DNA of 64,000 nucleotides from Muriicola sp. Z0-33 (GCF_026126425.1 NZ_JAFMPW010000007.1:153041-217040); one strand, 5' to 3'; positions 1-9,163 are shown, numbered from the stretch's first letter. The notes: generated by a model from the sequence alone, not told the origin. Numbers and translations are program-made.

Positions 1-753
1 GACGGAGTAGAATTGTTTCTGGGGGAAGGTGATGAACAACTTTACAGTATGTTGGGCAATCACTTAGCCCAGATGAATCTTGGTGTTAGTTGTGTAGCAT
101 CATTGGGGCCTGAAGAAAACATTGCCAGTGAAAATCAGAAATTCAGAGCCGCGGGGCTAGATAAGCTCAAATGGTCTATTGATATGGGAGCCGCCCTTAA
201 TGCGGATGTTATTGCCGGACCATTTCATTCCAGTTTTGCATTTTTTACCAGACAACCCCCTACCACAGATGAACGGAACCGCAGCATAGAAATGTTGCGA
301 AAAGCTGCTGAATATGCCGGGCAGGCGAATATAATGCTGGCACCGGAGGCCCTGAACAGATTTGAGTGTTATTTGTATAATACGATGGCCGACTTGCGAA
401 CTTTGGCTGAGGCGGTGGATCACCCCAACCTGGGAGCGATGTACGATACGCACCATAGTAATATTGAAGAAAAGAGTCAGGCCTCTGCGATCAGAACCAT
501 AAGCCCTGTACTAAAACATGTTCACATCAGTGAGAACGACAGAGGCACCCCCGGAAGCGGCCAGGTGAATTGGGAGGAGGTCTTCAGTACATTAAAAGAA
601 ATTAAATACGACGGTTGGCTGACTATTGAAGCGTTTAGTACCATAATCCCTGAATTTGCCAATGCTATAAATGTCTGGCGCGATTATTCCCCTGCGGAAG
701 AAATCTATACCAAAGGGATAGCGTTCATTAAGGAAGGAATGGGGATTGGTTAA
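1..753 (+). CDS. Sugar phosphate isomerase/epimerase (5'-truncated)
   Basis: The reading frame is open from the first base, so the gene begins upstream and only about 250 C-terminal residues are seen. The sequence fits the AP-endonuclease-2-like TIM-barrel family of sugar isomerases and epimerases (xylose isomerase, D-tagatose 3-epimerase relatives). Supporting motifs are MLAPEALNRFE (metal-ligand Glu strand), GAMYDTHHSNIEE (Asp and His ligands), KHVHISENDRGTPGSG and the closing YDGWLTIEAFS (last metal-binding Glu). Such enzymes act in the cytoplasm on keto-sugars with a divalent metal. The substrate cannot be read from sequence. The next gene downstream encodes a ThuA-like protein, a common companion in Bacteroidota sugar loci, but 370 bp of repeat-filled DNA lies between them, so co-transcription is uncertain. 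Confidence 0.88.
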   Translation, partial: DGVELFLGEGDEQLYSMLGNHLAQMNLGVSCVASLGPEENIASENQKFRAAGLDKLKWSIDMGAALNADVIAGPFHSSFAFFTRQPPTTDERNRSIEMLRKAAEYAGQANIMLAPEALNRFECYLYNTMADLRTLAEAVDHPNLGAMYDTHHSNIEEKSQASAIRTISPVLKHVHISENDRGTPGSGQVNWEEVFSTLKEIKYDGWLTIEAFSTIIPEFANAINVWRDYSPAEEIYTKGIAFIKEGMGIG

Positions 754-765
754 TAAACATTGATC

Positions 766-1028
766 AATAAACAGTAAACAGTAAATACGAGATCTTTTTT
801 GATTATCCTGTGGATGATTGAAAAAGGCTGCGAGATGATGCGGCTGGATAAAATAAGCAGTAAGCAGTAAGCAGTAAATAGTAAACAGTAAGCAGTATAT
901 AGTAAGCAGTAGGCAGTGAGCAGTATATAGTAAACAGTAAACAGTAAGCAGTCGACAGTAAACAGTAAACAGTGAGCAGTATATAGTAAGCAGTAGGCAG
1001 GAGGCAATGAGCAGTAAGGAGTAAGCAA
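766..1028. repeat. Degenerate 7-bp tandem repeat (AGCAGTA / AACAGTA)
   Basis: The intergenic stretch 754-1124 holds no convincing gene. A short block at 766-787 and a long block at about 855-1028 consist of heptamers of the type AGCAGTA, AACAGTA, AGTATAT and AGGCAGT. There is higher-order structure: the same 26-bp string starts at 891 and at 975, 84 bp apart (12 x 7), and a partial copy starts at 919 (28 bp, 4 x 7), so the heptad register is kept. It is non-coding; the minus-strand open frame here is only the repeat read as amino acids. Confidence 0.9.
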
Positions 1029-1053
1029 GCCAGAATAAACGTCGAATGGACTA

Positions 1054-1090
1054 CGTCATTGCGAGCTGTGATAGCAGCGAAGCAATCTCG
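1054..1090. repeat. REP-like palindromic element
   Basis: The element starts with cgtcattgcgag and ends with gaagcaatctcg. It can fold as an imperfect hairpin: ATTGC pairs with GCAAT, and an inner GCTG pairs with CAGC around a TGATAG loop. It resembles short dispersed palindromes with CATTGCGAG and GAAGCAATCTC ends found between genes in many bacteria. Only one copy was seen in this window, so its dispersed nature here is from memory, not shown. Confidence 0.6.
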
Positions 1091-1124
1091 TAATCTGCGT
1101 TAAAACTTAATTAAAGATTATCCC

Positions 1125-2237
1125 ATGAAAAATCTTATTTACATTGTAGTATGCATTCTCCTTATCAGTTGCAAGCAAGACAAAAAACAGGAGCAGCAAG
1201 ACGCAGCTTCAACACCAGAAGTGGCCCAATGGCTTACTTATGAAGGTTCCGAAGAAAACGGGCAGCATATTGTATTAATATCAGGTGACGAAGAATACCG
1301 CTCAGAAGAGGCACTTCCGCAATTGGCAAAAATACTATCTCAGCATCACGGTTTTAAGTGTACGGTTTTATTTGCGCAGCATCCGGACAAACCGGGTATT
1401 GTAAATGCTAATTACGTGGAGAATATAGCTGGTTTAGAGGTATTGGAGCAGGCCGATATGATGTTTATTTTTACCCGGTTCCGGGCTTTGCCAGACGATC
1501 AGATGGCGCATATAGATAATTATTTGATGAGTGGGAAACCGGTAGTGGGAATCAGAACCTCCACACACGCTTTTAATTTTTCGGAAACTTCTACTTCAAA
1601 ATACACTCATTACAGCAATGGATATGCAGGTGAGAAAACCGAATGGACCGACGGATTTGGCCGTTTAGTGCTGGGGGAGAAATGGATTTCCCATCACGGA
1701 CATCACAAGCACCAAAGTACCAGGGGGGTTATTGCTCCTGGAAATGAGCAGCACGAAATAACCAACGGGCTTGCTGCGGGGGACATTTGGGGATCCACAG
1801 ATGTTTACGGGGTGCGTTTACCCTTGCCGGGAGATAGCGAGCCAATTATATTAGGACAGGTAGTTAACAGGGCAGGGGAGTATGATGAAGAAGACATATG
1901 GTATGGCATGCAACCCACAGATAGTGAGGTAGCGATGGTGAACAACCAGGGCGTAGATGTAAGCGCCCCTCTGATGCCAATTGCCTGGACTAAAAGTTAT
2001 CAGTTACCTGGCGGAAGCCCGGGGCGTGCGTTTGCAAGTACAATAGGGTCTTCTAGTGATCTGCTGACAGAAGGGGTGCGCAGATTACTAATTAATGGTG
2101 CATACTGGGCCATGGAGTTACCAGTGCCCCCTAAGGCCAATGTGGATCTGGTAGGAGATTACAATCCTACCCAATACGAATTCAGGGATGATGCCTATTG
2201 GGAGGAGCGGCAAATGAAGATTGCTGATTTGGAGTGA
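1125..2237 (+). CDS. ThuA-like domain lipoprotein
   Basis: A 370-residue protein with a lipoprotein signal peptide (hydrophobic stretch, then LLISC with the lipidated Cys at residue 16), so it is predicted to sit in the envelope. From about residue 48 it follows the ThuA fold, a glutamine-amidotransferase-like domain: HIVLISGDEEYRSEEALPQL, then the ADMMFIFTRFRALPDDQ strand and KPVVGIRTSTHAF. A His-rich GEKWISHHGHHKHQSTRG segment follows. ThuA-family proteins are linked to sugar catabolism, but their chemistry is poorly defined, and the class I amidotransferase Cys is not apparent at the usual strand. The next gene is convergent. An AAAGGG...CCCTTT inverted repeat with a long loop at about 2294-2332 is too weak to call a terminator. 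Confidence 0.85.
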   Translation: MKNLIYIVVCILLISCKQDKKQEQQDAASTPEVAQWLTYEGSEENGQHIVLISGDEEYRSEEALPQLAKILSQHHGFKCTVLFAQHPDKPGIVNANYVENIAGLEVLEQADMMFIFTRFRALPDDQMAHIDNYLMSGKPVVGIRTSTHAFNFSETSTSKYTHYSNGYAGEKTEWTDGFGRLVLGEKWISHHGHHKHQSTRGVIAPGNEQHEITNGLAAGDIWGSTDVYGVRLPLPGDSEPIILGQVVNRAGEYDEEDIWYGMQPTDSEVAMVNNQGVDVSAPLMPIAWTKSYQLPGGSPGRAFASTIGSSSDLLTEGVRRLLINGAYWAMELPVPPKANVDLVGDYNPTQYEFRDDAYWEERQMKIADLE

Positions 2238-2348
2238 TATGTGCTTTGCTGAGAAGATCAGACTTTTTTACTGCAATTGTTCTTATGGCAAAAAGGGCCT
2301 AATGAATAATATCAAAGACCCCTTTACCAAAATCATAGATTATCATGA

Positions 2349-3725
2349 TCAATCTGACTGATTATAACATGAGTAGACATGATCTGTATCAAATTGTCTT
2401 TCTCTAATCCAATCTCTGAGTCTGTAGAAGTTAGGACCATAAATATTTGACCCACTTGCCAATGCCCTATGGAAAGCTGATATAGAGCGATGAATGTTAA
2501 AATCTATTTCTTTCAAGGCCTCTCTGTAAAGCTCATCGTTTTCCCGATATCTTTGCTGCCCTTGAAGCAAGACTACAATTTGTCTTAGAGGGTAAAATTC
2601 ATACTCGGGAGGAGGTATACCACGGGCTAATCTCCTGCCTTTTTCAATTTCACTCATATCTATAAACAATGCAACACCCAATTTGTCGGCTGTCATCTGA
2701 TTCCAGGCTCTTTCCGGACCAAGGCGTTCAAATAAATCGAGCATGCAATTAATCCTGATTCGTGGATTTTCCTGGGATATTCCTGCAGCTACTCTTCGAG
2801 CATGTTCAATAGTTGTTCTAATTTGTTCCGGCCTGTTTATTTCTCCTTCAACAATATCATCCCTAAAAGTATGTACTTCTCTTGTTCTGAATCTAATTAG
2901 AGCTACCCACCTCCTTTCATCGCGCATCATATAGCCTGTAAGGCAAATGTTTTGTCCTTCTCTTACCCCTGCGTCCATATAACCTCTATGGATACTTCGT
3001 AGATCCTGTCTTCGGTCTATCACTCTTTCTGCATGCTCTGGATTTGAGCGATGAACCATACCATGCCTTATTTCTTCAGAATTCATAACAACAGACCTGC
3101 GAAAAACTTCATAATTTCGAACATAAGGGATGCAAACATCTAAACTATCTATTGAAGTTGGCCGCTCTAACTGATCCCACCAACCTGTGATGCTACTAGA
3201 TCCACTTAACAAACGAAGAAACCCCCTTTTAGCCGTCTCTATACCTTCTTCATTCATTTGGGAAGCACCCAAATGCACTACTCTAGAATAACCTGTGCCC
3301 TCATCCTGAGTGGCACATGCGAAAAAATGTCTGTTTCGAACACAGTTGGTCCATGTATCACCAATGTCTTCGCGCAGATCATTGGTGTCGTCATATAGTA
3401 TCACTGCAATATGTTGTTGGGTATGGGATAAAATACGTGCAACATTTGCCCTAAATTGATCATTCTCTCCGCCACCAAAATAGATAGCCTGCAATAATTG
3501 TTTCCCAATCTCCATATTGGGATTGCCGCCAAAAAGAGGCCCCTCGTTGTTTATGGCTACGGGGTGAGCTCTGGTATCAGTATTTGGCTGGCCAACATAA
3601 TATGCTCTGAGCCTATTACTTATTACCTGGACAGATCTACCATCCTGAGAATAAAGATTTCCACAAACACTGCTAATAAAGAAGCAAAGCAAAATGATTT
3701 TGAACTGATTGATTATATTTTTCAT
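2349..3725 (-). CDS. Secreted protein of unknown function, paralogue of the next gene (3737-5170)
   Basis: 458 residues with a Sec signal peptide ending near LYSQ (residue 27). I do not recognise a named family. The N-terminal half aligns by eye with the neighbour at 3737-5170: RAYYVGQPNTD / MVYYVEDPSTD, LFGGNPNMEIGKQLL / LFGGNPQMAVAQELI, TWTNCVRNRHFFACAT / NWTNCIENGQFTSCVT (two shared Cys, possibly a disulfide), and VVHLGASQMNEEG / IIHYGSEQLSQEG. In the C-terminal half the neighbour's lysozyme-like AIASRESG is replaced by LFIDMSEIEKG, so a catalytic role is less likely here. It is the last gene of the nine-gene leftward run, 11 bp after its paralogue. No T9SS C-terminal domain is visible. 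Confidence 0.8.
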   Translation of the reverse strand: MKNIINQFKIILLCFFISSVCGNLYSQDGRSVQVISNRLRAYYVGQPNTDTRAHPVAINNEGPLFGGNPNMEIGKQLLQAIYFGGGENDQFRANVARILSHTQQHIAVILYDDTNDLREDIGDTWTNCVRNRHFFACATQDEGTGYSRVVHLGASQMNEEGIETAKRGFLRLLSGSSSITGWWDQLERPTSIDSLDVCIPYVRNYEVFRRSVVMNSEEIRHGMVHRSNPEHAERVIDRRQDLRSIHRGYMDAGVREGQNICLTGYMMRDERRWVALIRFRTREVHTFRDDIVEGEINRPEQIRTTIEHARRVAAGISQENPRIRINCMLDLFERLGPERAWNQMTADKLGVALFIDMSEIEKGRRLARGIPPPEYEFYPLRQIVVLLQGQQRYRENDELYREALKEIDFNIHRSISAFHRALASGSNIYGPNFYRLRDWIRERQFDTDHVYSCYNQSD

Positions 3726-3736
3726 GATATTTCCTT

Positions 3737-5170
3737 TTAAAGGTTATTTGGTAAAAAAGAAGAAACAATGATTGCCTCGGCCAATGAAAGTCTGGTTCTC
3801 TGCCTACTAAGACTTGTGGGCATAATGCGGTCATTGGTGACTATGGCATTTAAGTTTATTTCATTGTTCCGAGCAATGGTTGTAAAATCTGTGCCTGCTC
3901 GCATTTCGGCTCTGATGAAACGTCTTACAGCATGGAGAATATCAACAGATCTACTTCCAAAAGCTGCCTGGATCCAGGCCCTGTTAGCAGAACTGCTCAG
4001 GTTTTCTACCAAGGCATTACGCTGTTCCTCAGTGAAACCATGCCTATCAGCAAATGCCCTGTTAAACCTGTTAATAAAAGATTGCCTGCGCCCGGCTACC
4101 TCAACTATAAAGGAAGTCAACATATGCTTTTCCTTTACGTAGGCTGGGTGGCATTCTCTTCTAAAATGCCCCGGGATTCCGGAATTGCCTTCCACGGGAA
4201 GTATTTCACTTCTTATTGATGACGGGAAGTCGCTTCTTCGGTCGTACAACCAATCCAGACCAGACTCACCTCTGGTGTGTGCATCTCTTCCCGCAGTCAC
4301 TACCCTTCTTTCACCTCTTGCCAAGGGGAGCCTTACTCCAGATTCCCTACTGGCTATGGCCAATACAAGCGGCAGGTCTATTTCATCTCTTGAGCGCTGT
4401 GTGTCACCGGTTTCATTTTCAAACAGATCCAAGGTTGTTCTAATATGCTCCTGAATGGCAGGGTCTTGCAAAGCTTGTTGCAATTCTCGCATTCTGCTTA
4501 GACTAATGTTGAAGGGCACGGTTCTACCTCTTCTTTCCACTCTAAATCCTCTTTCAGGTACGTTTGCTATTTGCCTTGCCCTGCTTACCGTTTCATCCGA
4601 AATGGCGGCAAAAGGGCGTGATCTTTGAGCTCCCTCTTCGGCATCATTTAAGAGTTGAAGGAAATGGCTCTTAGCTTCCAAAAGCCCCTCTTGAGACAAC
4701 TGCTCTGAACCATAGTGAATAATTCCTGCGTATTCATCATCAGCCTCTACAGTTACACAAGAGGTAAATTGTCCGTTTTCAATGCAATTGGTCCAATTTG
4801 CAGCAGCAGCAGCTTCATCAACTGGTCCTCTTTCAAAATAAAGAAACAAAGCCATTGGATGTGGATACCTGCCTAAGGCCTGTACCACGCTTTCCTGAAA
4901 ACTGGCGTCTTCTACCGGTGTATATATTTCATGTATTAACTCTTGAGCTACTGCCATTTGAGGATTTCCGCCAAACAGTCTTTGCCCGGAGCTGATTTCA
5001 TCATGGCTTAATAATCTGTATTGATCTGTCGAAGGATCTTCTACATAGTATACCATTAAATGATCTCTGAGAAAGGTATCCTGGTTAGAATCCTGACCTG
5101 ATACCAAAATGCTCAAAAAGCATGTTGCCAGTAAGATTATTTGATTTCTATATCTGCTATACGTTTTCAT
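3737..5170 (-). CDS. Secreted protein with possible lysozyme/transglycosylase-like C-terminal domain
   Basis: 477 residues. The start at 5170 gives a clean signal peptide (MKTYSRYRNQ..., hydrophobic core, VSGQ) and leaves 10 bp to the upstream gene; the frame also has an ATG at 5197, which would overlap that gene. The N-terminal half (about 27-180) is shared with the protein at 2349-3725. At residues 268-281, DLPLVLAIASRESG has the look of the lysozyme/SLT catalytic helix (LxxAIAxxESG), with Glu276 as the candidate acid. It is followed by a GLDWLYDRRSDFP segment resembling the substrate-cleft strand of muramidase-like domains. Peptidoglycan or chitin-like glycan cleavage is an inference from this motif only. 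Confidence 0.75.
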   Translation of the reverse strand: MKTYSRYRNQIILLATCFLSILVSGQDSNQDTFLRDHLMVYYVEDPSTDQYRLLSHDEISSGQRLFGGNPQMAVAQELIHEIYTPVEDASFQESVVQALGRYPHPMALFLYFERGPVDEAAAAANWTNCIENGQFTSCVTVEADDEYAGIIHYGSEQLSQEGLLEAKSHFLQLLNDAEEGAQRSRPFAAISDETVSRARQIANVPERGFRVERRGRTVPFNISLSRMRELQQALQDPAIQEHIRTTLDLFENETGDTQRSRDEIDLPLVLAIASRESGVRLPLARGERRVVTAGRDAHTRGESGLDWLYDRRSDFPSSIRSEILPVEGNSGIPGHFRRECHPAYVKEKHMLTSFIVEVAGRRQSFINRFNRAFADRHGFTEEQRNALVENLSSSANRAWIQAAFGSRSVDILHAVRRFIRAEMRAGTDFTTIARNNEINLNAIVTNDRIMPTSLSRQRTRLSLAEAIIVSSFLPNNL

Positions 5171-5180
5171 TTTGAATAAT

Positions 5181-7196
5181 TTAGAATTGACCAACATTGC
5201 TGAGGTATATGGTTTCGTCCGAAGCCGACTTTTTCTCTTCCAAAAGTGGTTCTTTACCTTTCATAAACCACTTAACTTCATATTTGTAATCCAACTCGTC
5301 TCCGAGCTGCACTATGGAAACTCTCTTGGAAATGTCCTCTTTAGAGAAGTCTATTCTTACTCTCTCAATCTTTTCCTTTTCACCTTGATTGTAGTATATT
5401 TTTACTTCTGCAAAACGCACATCATTCTCGTCTACTACACTATCATCCGTTTCAATATATATGTCCTTCTTCTGAAATGGCGGTGAAAGTGAAATTGATC
5501 CGGCTTCTCTTTTGGTCCAGGGAGTGCTTACCTCATGGCCTCCAAAGAAACTCCAGGTAGCTTTGAAATCATATTCCAGCCATTTGCTCCTATTTTTGTC
5601 TCCTTTCCAACCATAGGGATCAAATTTGAAGTTGTTTCCATTGTCAAAATTCTTGCGATCAATTCGGATTTCGCGCTGGGTAATATCCCCGTTTTCATGT
5701 TTTTTCTTTAGCAATACACTAACGAAATTGATGTATTCACCAAAATCTGTGGTATTAGAGCCATCAATAAAGGCAAGGATCTCGCGCTGCTTGTAGAGTG
5801 GATCATCCAGATTTATCATTCTGAAGCAATCATTACATTTAATACTGCCAATACCTTCATCAAAATTGATTACCTGATTTCTTAAAAGTGATTTTTCAAG
5901 ACTCAAATTAAAAGTTCCCGACTTTTTGATTTTTTTGAAGCTATAGGAGGCTGCGATTGCAATTGTCGGTGCCTGAGGTTCAGCTTCATTTCCACTTTCT
6001 GTGACTTCATATGGAGGTACGGTAGAAGGTTCATCTTGTGGGTTGGCCCTCCTGACTGCCTCTCCGGCTCTGGGTTCTATATCATTATTTTCAGCATCGG
6101 ATTCCTCTTCCTCACTATCAGAGGATGCTTCGGATTCAGAATTAGTATTTTCTGATGTATTGCTTTCCGTATTTGCAGTTCTACTTCTTTCCCTTTCGGC
6201 ATCCCTTCTTCTTCTCGCTTCTTCCGCATCACTTCTACTTCGCTCTCTCTGGTAATCCTGACGTTGAGTGTTAAGTAGCGATGTGGCCCGGTCTAACATG
6301 CTTGGCCTGCTGTTATGCCCTGTAGATAAAGAGGATAAAGAAGGGGTGCTCGAATTTTCCTGAGATTCGAACATTTCCGTACGAATTATCTCCATTACAG
6401 TTGTTCTGATTTCATCAAAATCTTCATCTTCGCCAATCTCAGTAATTTTGATGGTGTTGTTGTTGATCATTTCACTTACTGCAACATCAACTTCTGCCGC
6501 AAGCACAGGAGTTGCCACACCTGCCTGAAAATTCTGATGCTCATAAATTTTCTCCCATTGAAAATTTATTTTTGCTGAGATTGGAGAATTATACCCTTCA
6601 ATTTCCATATTGAATTTAAAAACAACATTAGGGGTATTGGTTTTAAAAGATTCCCATAAAATTTTTGAACCCTTTTTAGTTAGCTGTATAGAAACTGAAG
6701 CTTTTTGGCCATCCAGAACAGGTGCCGGCCCCAAACCCAATACCTGCTGAGAGAATTCTTCATTCTCGGCATTAAAAGCGGATACCAATGCAACTGTACC
6801 TCCCCGGTACATTACTGGGCCTTTGATTTTCCCCCTTGGATTTACACGTCTTAATTCCTGTTCGGCATTCTGACGTTGTTCTTCGGTTACCCTTAATTCT
6901 ACCAGGGCAGTAACAATCCCACCACCTGCACCTTCGGTATCTTTATAGGAGTCTTCGTTATCATCCGTACTTTCATTTTCTACCCATCTTAGAAAGGAGA
7001 ATTCTGGTTTTCCATTTTCGTCTTTCGCCAAACGAACTTGATCCGAGAGGTAATAATATTCATTCTCGTCGTAGATACTTGGAAAGACGGTTAAATCTCC
7101 GGCTTTTACCAGTTTATCTAGTACAATGGCCTGGCTGTGTACCTTCAGAAAAGCACAAAGGCATAGTAATACGCTAATTGCTATAATATTTTTCAT
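5181..7196 (-). CDS. Secreted tandem-family protein 5 (largest member)
   Basis: 671 residues, signal peptide ending near KVHSQ. One of five consecutive paralogues (5181-13856) of a family I cannot name. Shared N-terminal marks: FSFLRWVENES, GGGIVTALVEL, KGPVMYRGGTVALVSA, APVLDGQKASVSIQL and ILWESFK. Shared C-terminal marks: REILAFIDG, VSVLLKKKHENGD, KWLEYDFKATWSFFGG, LSPPFQKKDIYIETD and a closing YKYEVKWFMKG. Between the halves, residues about 312-379 are an Arg/Glu/Ser-rich, probably disordered linker not seen in the other copies. A CNDCF pair lies in the C-terminal half. It starts 8 bp after the upstream gene. The pattern of alternating strands suggests a two-domain, beta-rich exported protein. 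No enzyme motif was seen. Confidence 0.82.
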   Translation of the reverse strand: MKNIIAISVLLCLCAFLKVHSQAIVLDKLVKAGDLTVFPSIYDENEYYYLSDQVRLAKDENGKPEFSFLRWVENESTDDNEDSYKDTEGAGGGIVTALVELRVTEEQRQNAEQELRRVNPRGKIKGPVMYRGGTVALVSAFNAENEEFSQQVLGLGPAPVLDGQKASVSIQLTKKGSKILWESFKTNTPNVVFKFNMEIEGYNSPISAKINFQWEKIYEHQNFQAGVATPVLAAEVDVAVSEMINNNTIKITEIGEDEDFDEIRTTVMEIIRTEMFESQENSSTPSLSSLSTGHNSRPSMLDRATSLLNTQRQDYQRERSRSDAEEARRRRDAERERSRTANTESNTSENTNSESEASSDSEEEESDAENNDIEPRAGEAVRRANPQDEPSTVPPYEVTESGNEAEPQAPTIAIAASYSFKKIKKSGTFNLSLEKSLLRNQVINFDEGIGSIKCNDCFRMINLDDPLYKQREILAFIDGSNTTDFGEYINFVSVLLKKKHENGDITQREIRIDRKNFDNGNNFKFDPYGWKGDKNRSKWLEYDFKATWSFFGGHEVSTPWTKREAGSISLSPPFQKKDIYIETDDSVVDENDVRFAEVKIYYNQGEKEKIERVRIDFSKEDISKRVSIVQLGDELDYKYEVKWFMKGKEPLLEEKKSASDETIYLSNVGQF

Positions 7197-7204
7197 CGCT
7201 TTAA

Positions 7205-9124
7205 TTATTTAGATTTAAAAACTTCTTCAAACTTGTCCAATACTTTTTCCCCGGCTTTTTTAACCAGGTCCTCACCGGTTTCTTTGGCCATTTTAAATAC
7301 CTCAGATTCGGTATCCAGAATGTCCTCAGGAATGTTGGCGTAGATATAATTATCGTTAATCATGGGCTCCCATGGGAGTACCAGCTTTTTCTCGGTCTTA
7401 TGATTGAGGATCAAACGGTATACATAACCGTTGGTATCCCTATCCAGAAAGATCTTTTGAGCAATTATGGGTTCTCCTTTTTGGGTAGAGAGTTGAATGT
7501 TCGACTCCTTTTCTTCACCAAATTGCTTATACCTTATTTGAGCCGTAACCCTGGTGATATCACTTCCCTGAAGTTCATCAATATCGGCTTCCAGTTCAAT
7601 TGTCCTGGTAGTTACCGGAGGTTCTAAGGTTACCCCTTCCCAGGCACCTTTTTCCCATTTCGGATTTTTGGGATAAATATTACCTCCTCTCAGGCTCCAC
7701 TGTGTTTGATATTCATAGGCAGTAGGATCCGTATCCTCACCTCGGGCGTAGGTTTTTACCCCTGTAATTCCGTTCTTCTCAACAAAGGCTTTATCTATGG
7801 TTAAATGGTCTTCGTAATCATTACCAGAACTTCTTTTTTTCCGCACATTTACAGTCACATAATTTACAGCCTCGTCAAACATGTCTTTCGCTTCAAGATC
7901 TAGTACAAAACGGATATCTCTATGCTGAAAGAACGGGTCGTTTAGGTTTACGCTATAGACACATTTTGGATTGTCTTTTACTTGATTATACCAGCTTGCA
8001 AGATTACCAACTATCTGGTAGGGTTGCTTAACGGCAAGCCTCACTTCTTTAAGATCAATGACCTGAGTCTTCCTATTAAATGATTTTTTAAGCAAAGAAG
8101 TTCTGAACTTATATCCGGCACCGCCCCTAATATTTGGGACACTTAGTGTATCTGCCAAAGTGGGGGTTCCCTGTTCTTCATTATTGGCAGTGGACTTTTC
8201 GGTAAATGCATTTAGAAAGTACTGGAAGAACGCTTCCCGAATCACATCTACTCTTTCGTCATTTAAAGTTTCTTCCCATTCAAATCTGATTACTTCGCTC
8301 TCTCTGAGATAATCATAATGACTTCTTATTTCGTTGTAAGAACGATAGGTCTCGTTACACAGAAATCCGCATCCCCGGTCTTTTTTTCTATATCCGGCTG
8401 AAATATTGTCGTATTCGCGTTCAAATTTTGACCAATCGAAGACGATTTTACCTTTCACCGCGGGAGTCTGAAGGGTAAAATAATAATCCAGAACTACCGA
8501 AAGATCTGTTATAGACTGTGCCCTTTCGAAGGTTGATGCCAATAACTGGGCCCCGTATTTATCAAGCTGAGCCGCCGCCGCCACTTTTCCGCTCTCAATT
8601 AGTGGAGCTTTTCCAGAGGTAACTACTTTGGAGGTTCGCTCGTCATTTGATAAGGTTGCCGATAATATTTTAAAAGATTCTACTTTCTCATCTATTTGCA
8701 TCGGTACACTTCCCATTAGTTTGGCGCCTTTAATTTTTGAACCCAGTTTTGCAGATAATTCATTTCTTTGTTCGGGTGTGAGTCCCCACTCCATAAGAAA
8801 ATGAATAAGGCCTCCACCAATACCACCTTGATCTGCACGCTCCTCGGTGGTGAATTTCATAAACAGAAATTCAGGAGTTCCGTCTGGTCTAGAACCGATT
8901 TTTAAACCGGTTGGCAGCATGTAATATTTATTGGTTTTTTGCCCAATTACCCGTGAACTCTGTCCATACAGGATTACTGATGTTCCGTCATCCAGTTTGA
9001 TGTCTACTCGATTCTCTGAATCCAGTGCCTGGGACCTTATTGATGTAGTGGCGCATAGCATCAATGCTAATACCAAAGTGCTCATCCACATTTTTCTTAT
9101 TAAATTTTTTCTATGATTTTTCAT
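7205..9124 (-). CDS. Secreted tandem-family protein 4
   Basis: 639 residues with a signal peptide (hydrophobic core LVLALMLCATTSI, then RSQA). Family marks are FLFMKFTTEERADQ, GGIGGGLIHFLMEWGLTPEQ, APLIESGKVAAAAQL, LLASTFE, RDIRFVLDLEAKDMFDEAVN, YVTVNVRKKRSSGND, YEYQTQWSLRGGN and LEPPVTTRTIELEAD. A Cys-containing insertion (RGCGFLCNET, about residue 240) is particular to this copy and could form a disulfide. The final 30 residues (MAKETGEDLVKKAGEKVLDKF) look like an amphipathic helix that the paralogues lack. It lies inside the nine-gene run, 39 bp downstream of the previous gene. Function unknown. Confidence 0.82.
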   Translation of the reverse strand: MKNHRKNLIRKMWMSTLVLALMLCATTSIRSQALDSENRVDIKLDDGTSVILYGQSSRVIGQKTNKYYMLPTGLKIGSRPDGTPEFLFMKFTTEERADQGGIGGGLIHFLMEWGLTPEQRNELSAKLGSKIKGAKLMGSVPMQIDEKVESFKILSATLSNDERTSKVVTSGKAPLIESGKVAAAAQLDKYGAQLLASTFERAQSITDLSVVLDYYFTLQTPAVKGKIVFDWSKFEREYDNISAGYRKKDRGCGFLCNETYRSYNEIRSHYDYLRESEVIRFEWEETLNDERVDVIREAFFQYFLNAFTEKSTANNEEQGTPTLADTLSVPNIRGGAGYKFRTSLLKKSFNRKTQVIDLKEVRLAVKQPYQIVGNLASWYNQVKDNPKCVYSVNLNDPFFQHRDIRFVLDLEAKDMFDEAVNYVTVNVRKKRSSGNDYEDHLTIDKAFVEKNGITGVKTYARGEDTDPTAYEYQTQWSLRGGNIYPKNPKWEKGAWEGVTLEPPVTTRTIELEADIDELQGSDITRVTAQIRYKQFGEEKESNIQLSTQKGEPIIAQKIFLDRDTNGYVYRLILNHKTEKKLVLPWEPMINDNYIYANIPEDILDTESEVFKMAKETGEDLVKKAGEKVLDKFEEVFKSK

Positions 9125-9163
9125 GATTCTGATATTTGAGATTACTTATTTCTAATTCTATTT

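Noticed and set aside
750..1028. Leftward open frame of 92 codons over the heptad repeat
   Set aside because: Its translation is just the repeat (YCLLFTA-like) and no start context or conserved feature is present; 7-bp units avoid stops by chance.
766..1028. CRISPR array
   Set aside because: Units are 7 bp with no unique spacers, and no cas genes are nearby.
2294..2332. Bidirectional terminator between the ThuA gene and the secreted operon
   Set aside because: Only a 6-bp AAAGGG/CCCTTT stem with a loop over 20 nt; too weak.
6001..6255. Rightward Ser/Leu-rich frame
   Set aside because: It is antisense to the Arg/Glu/Ser-rich linker of the 5181-7196 protein; composition is a mirror of that linker.
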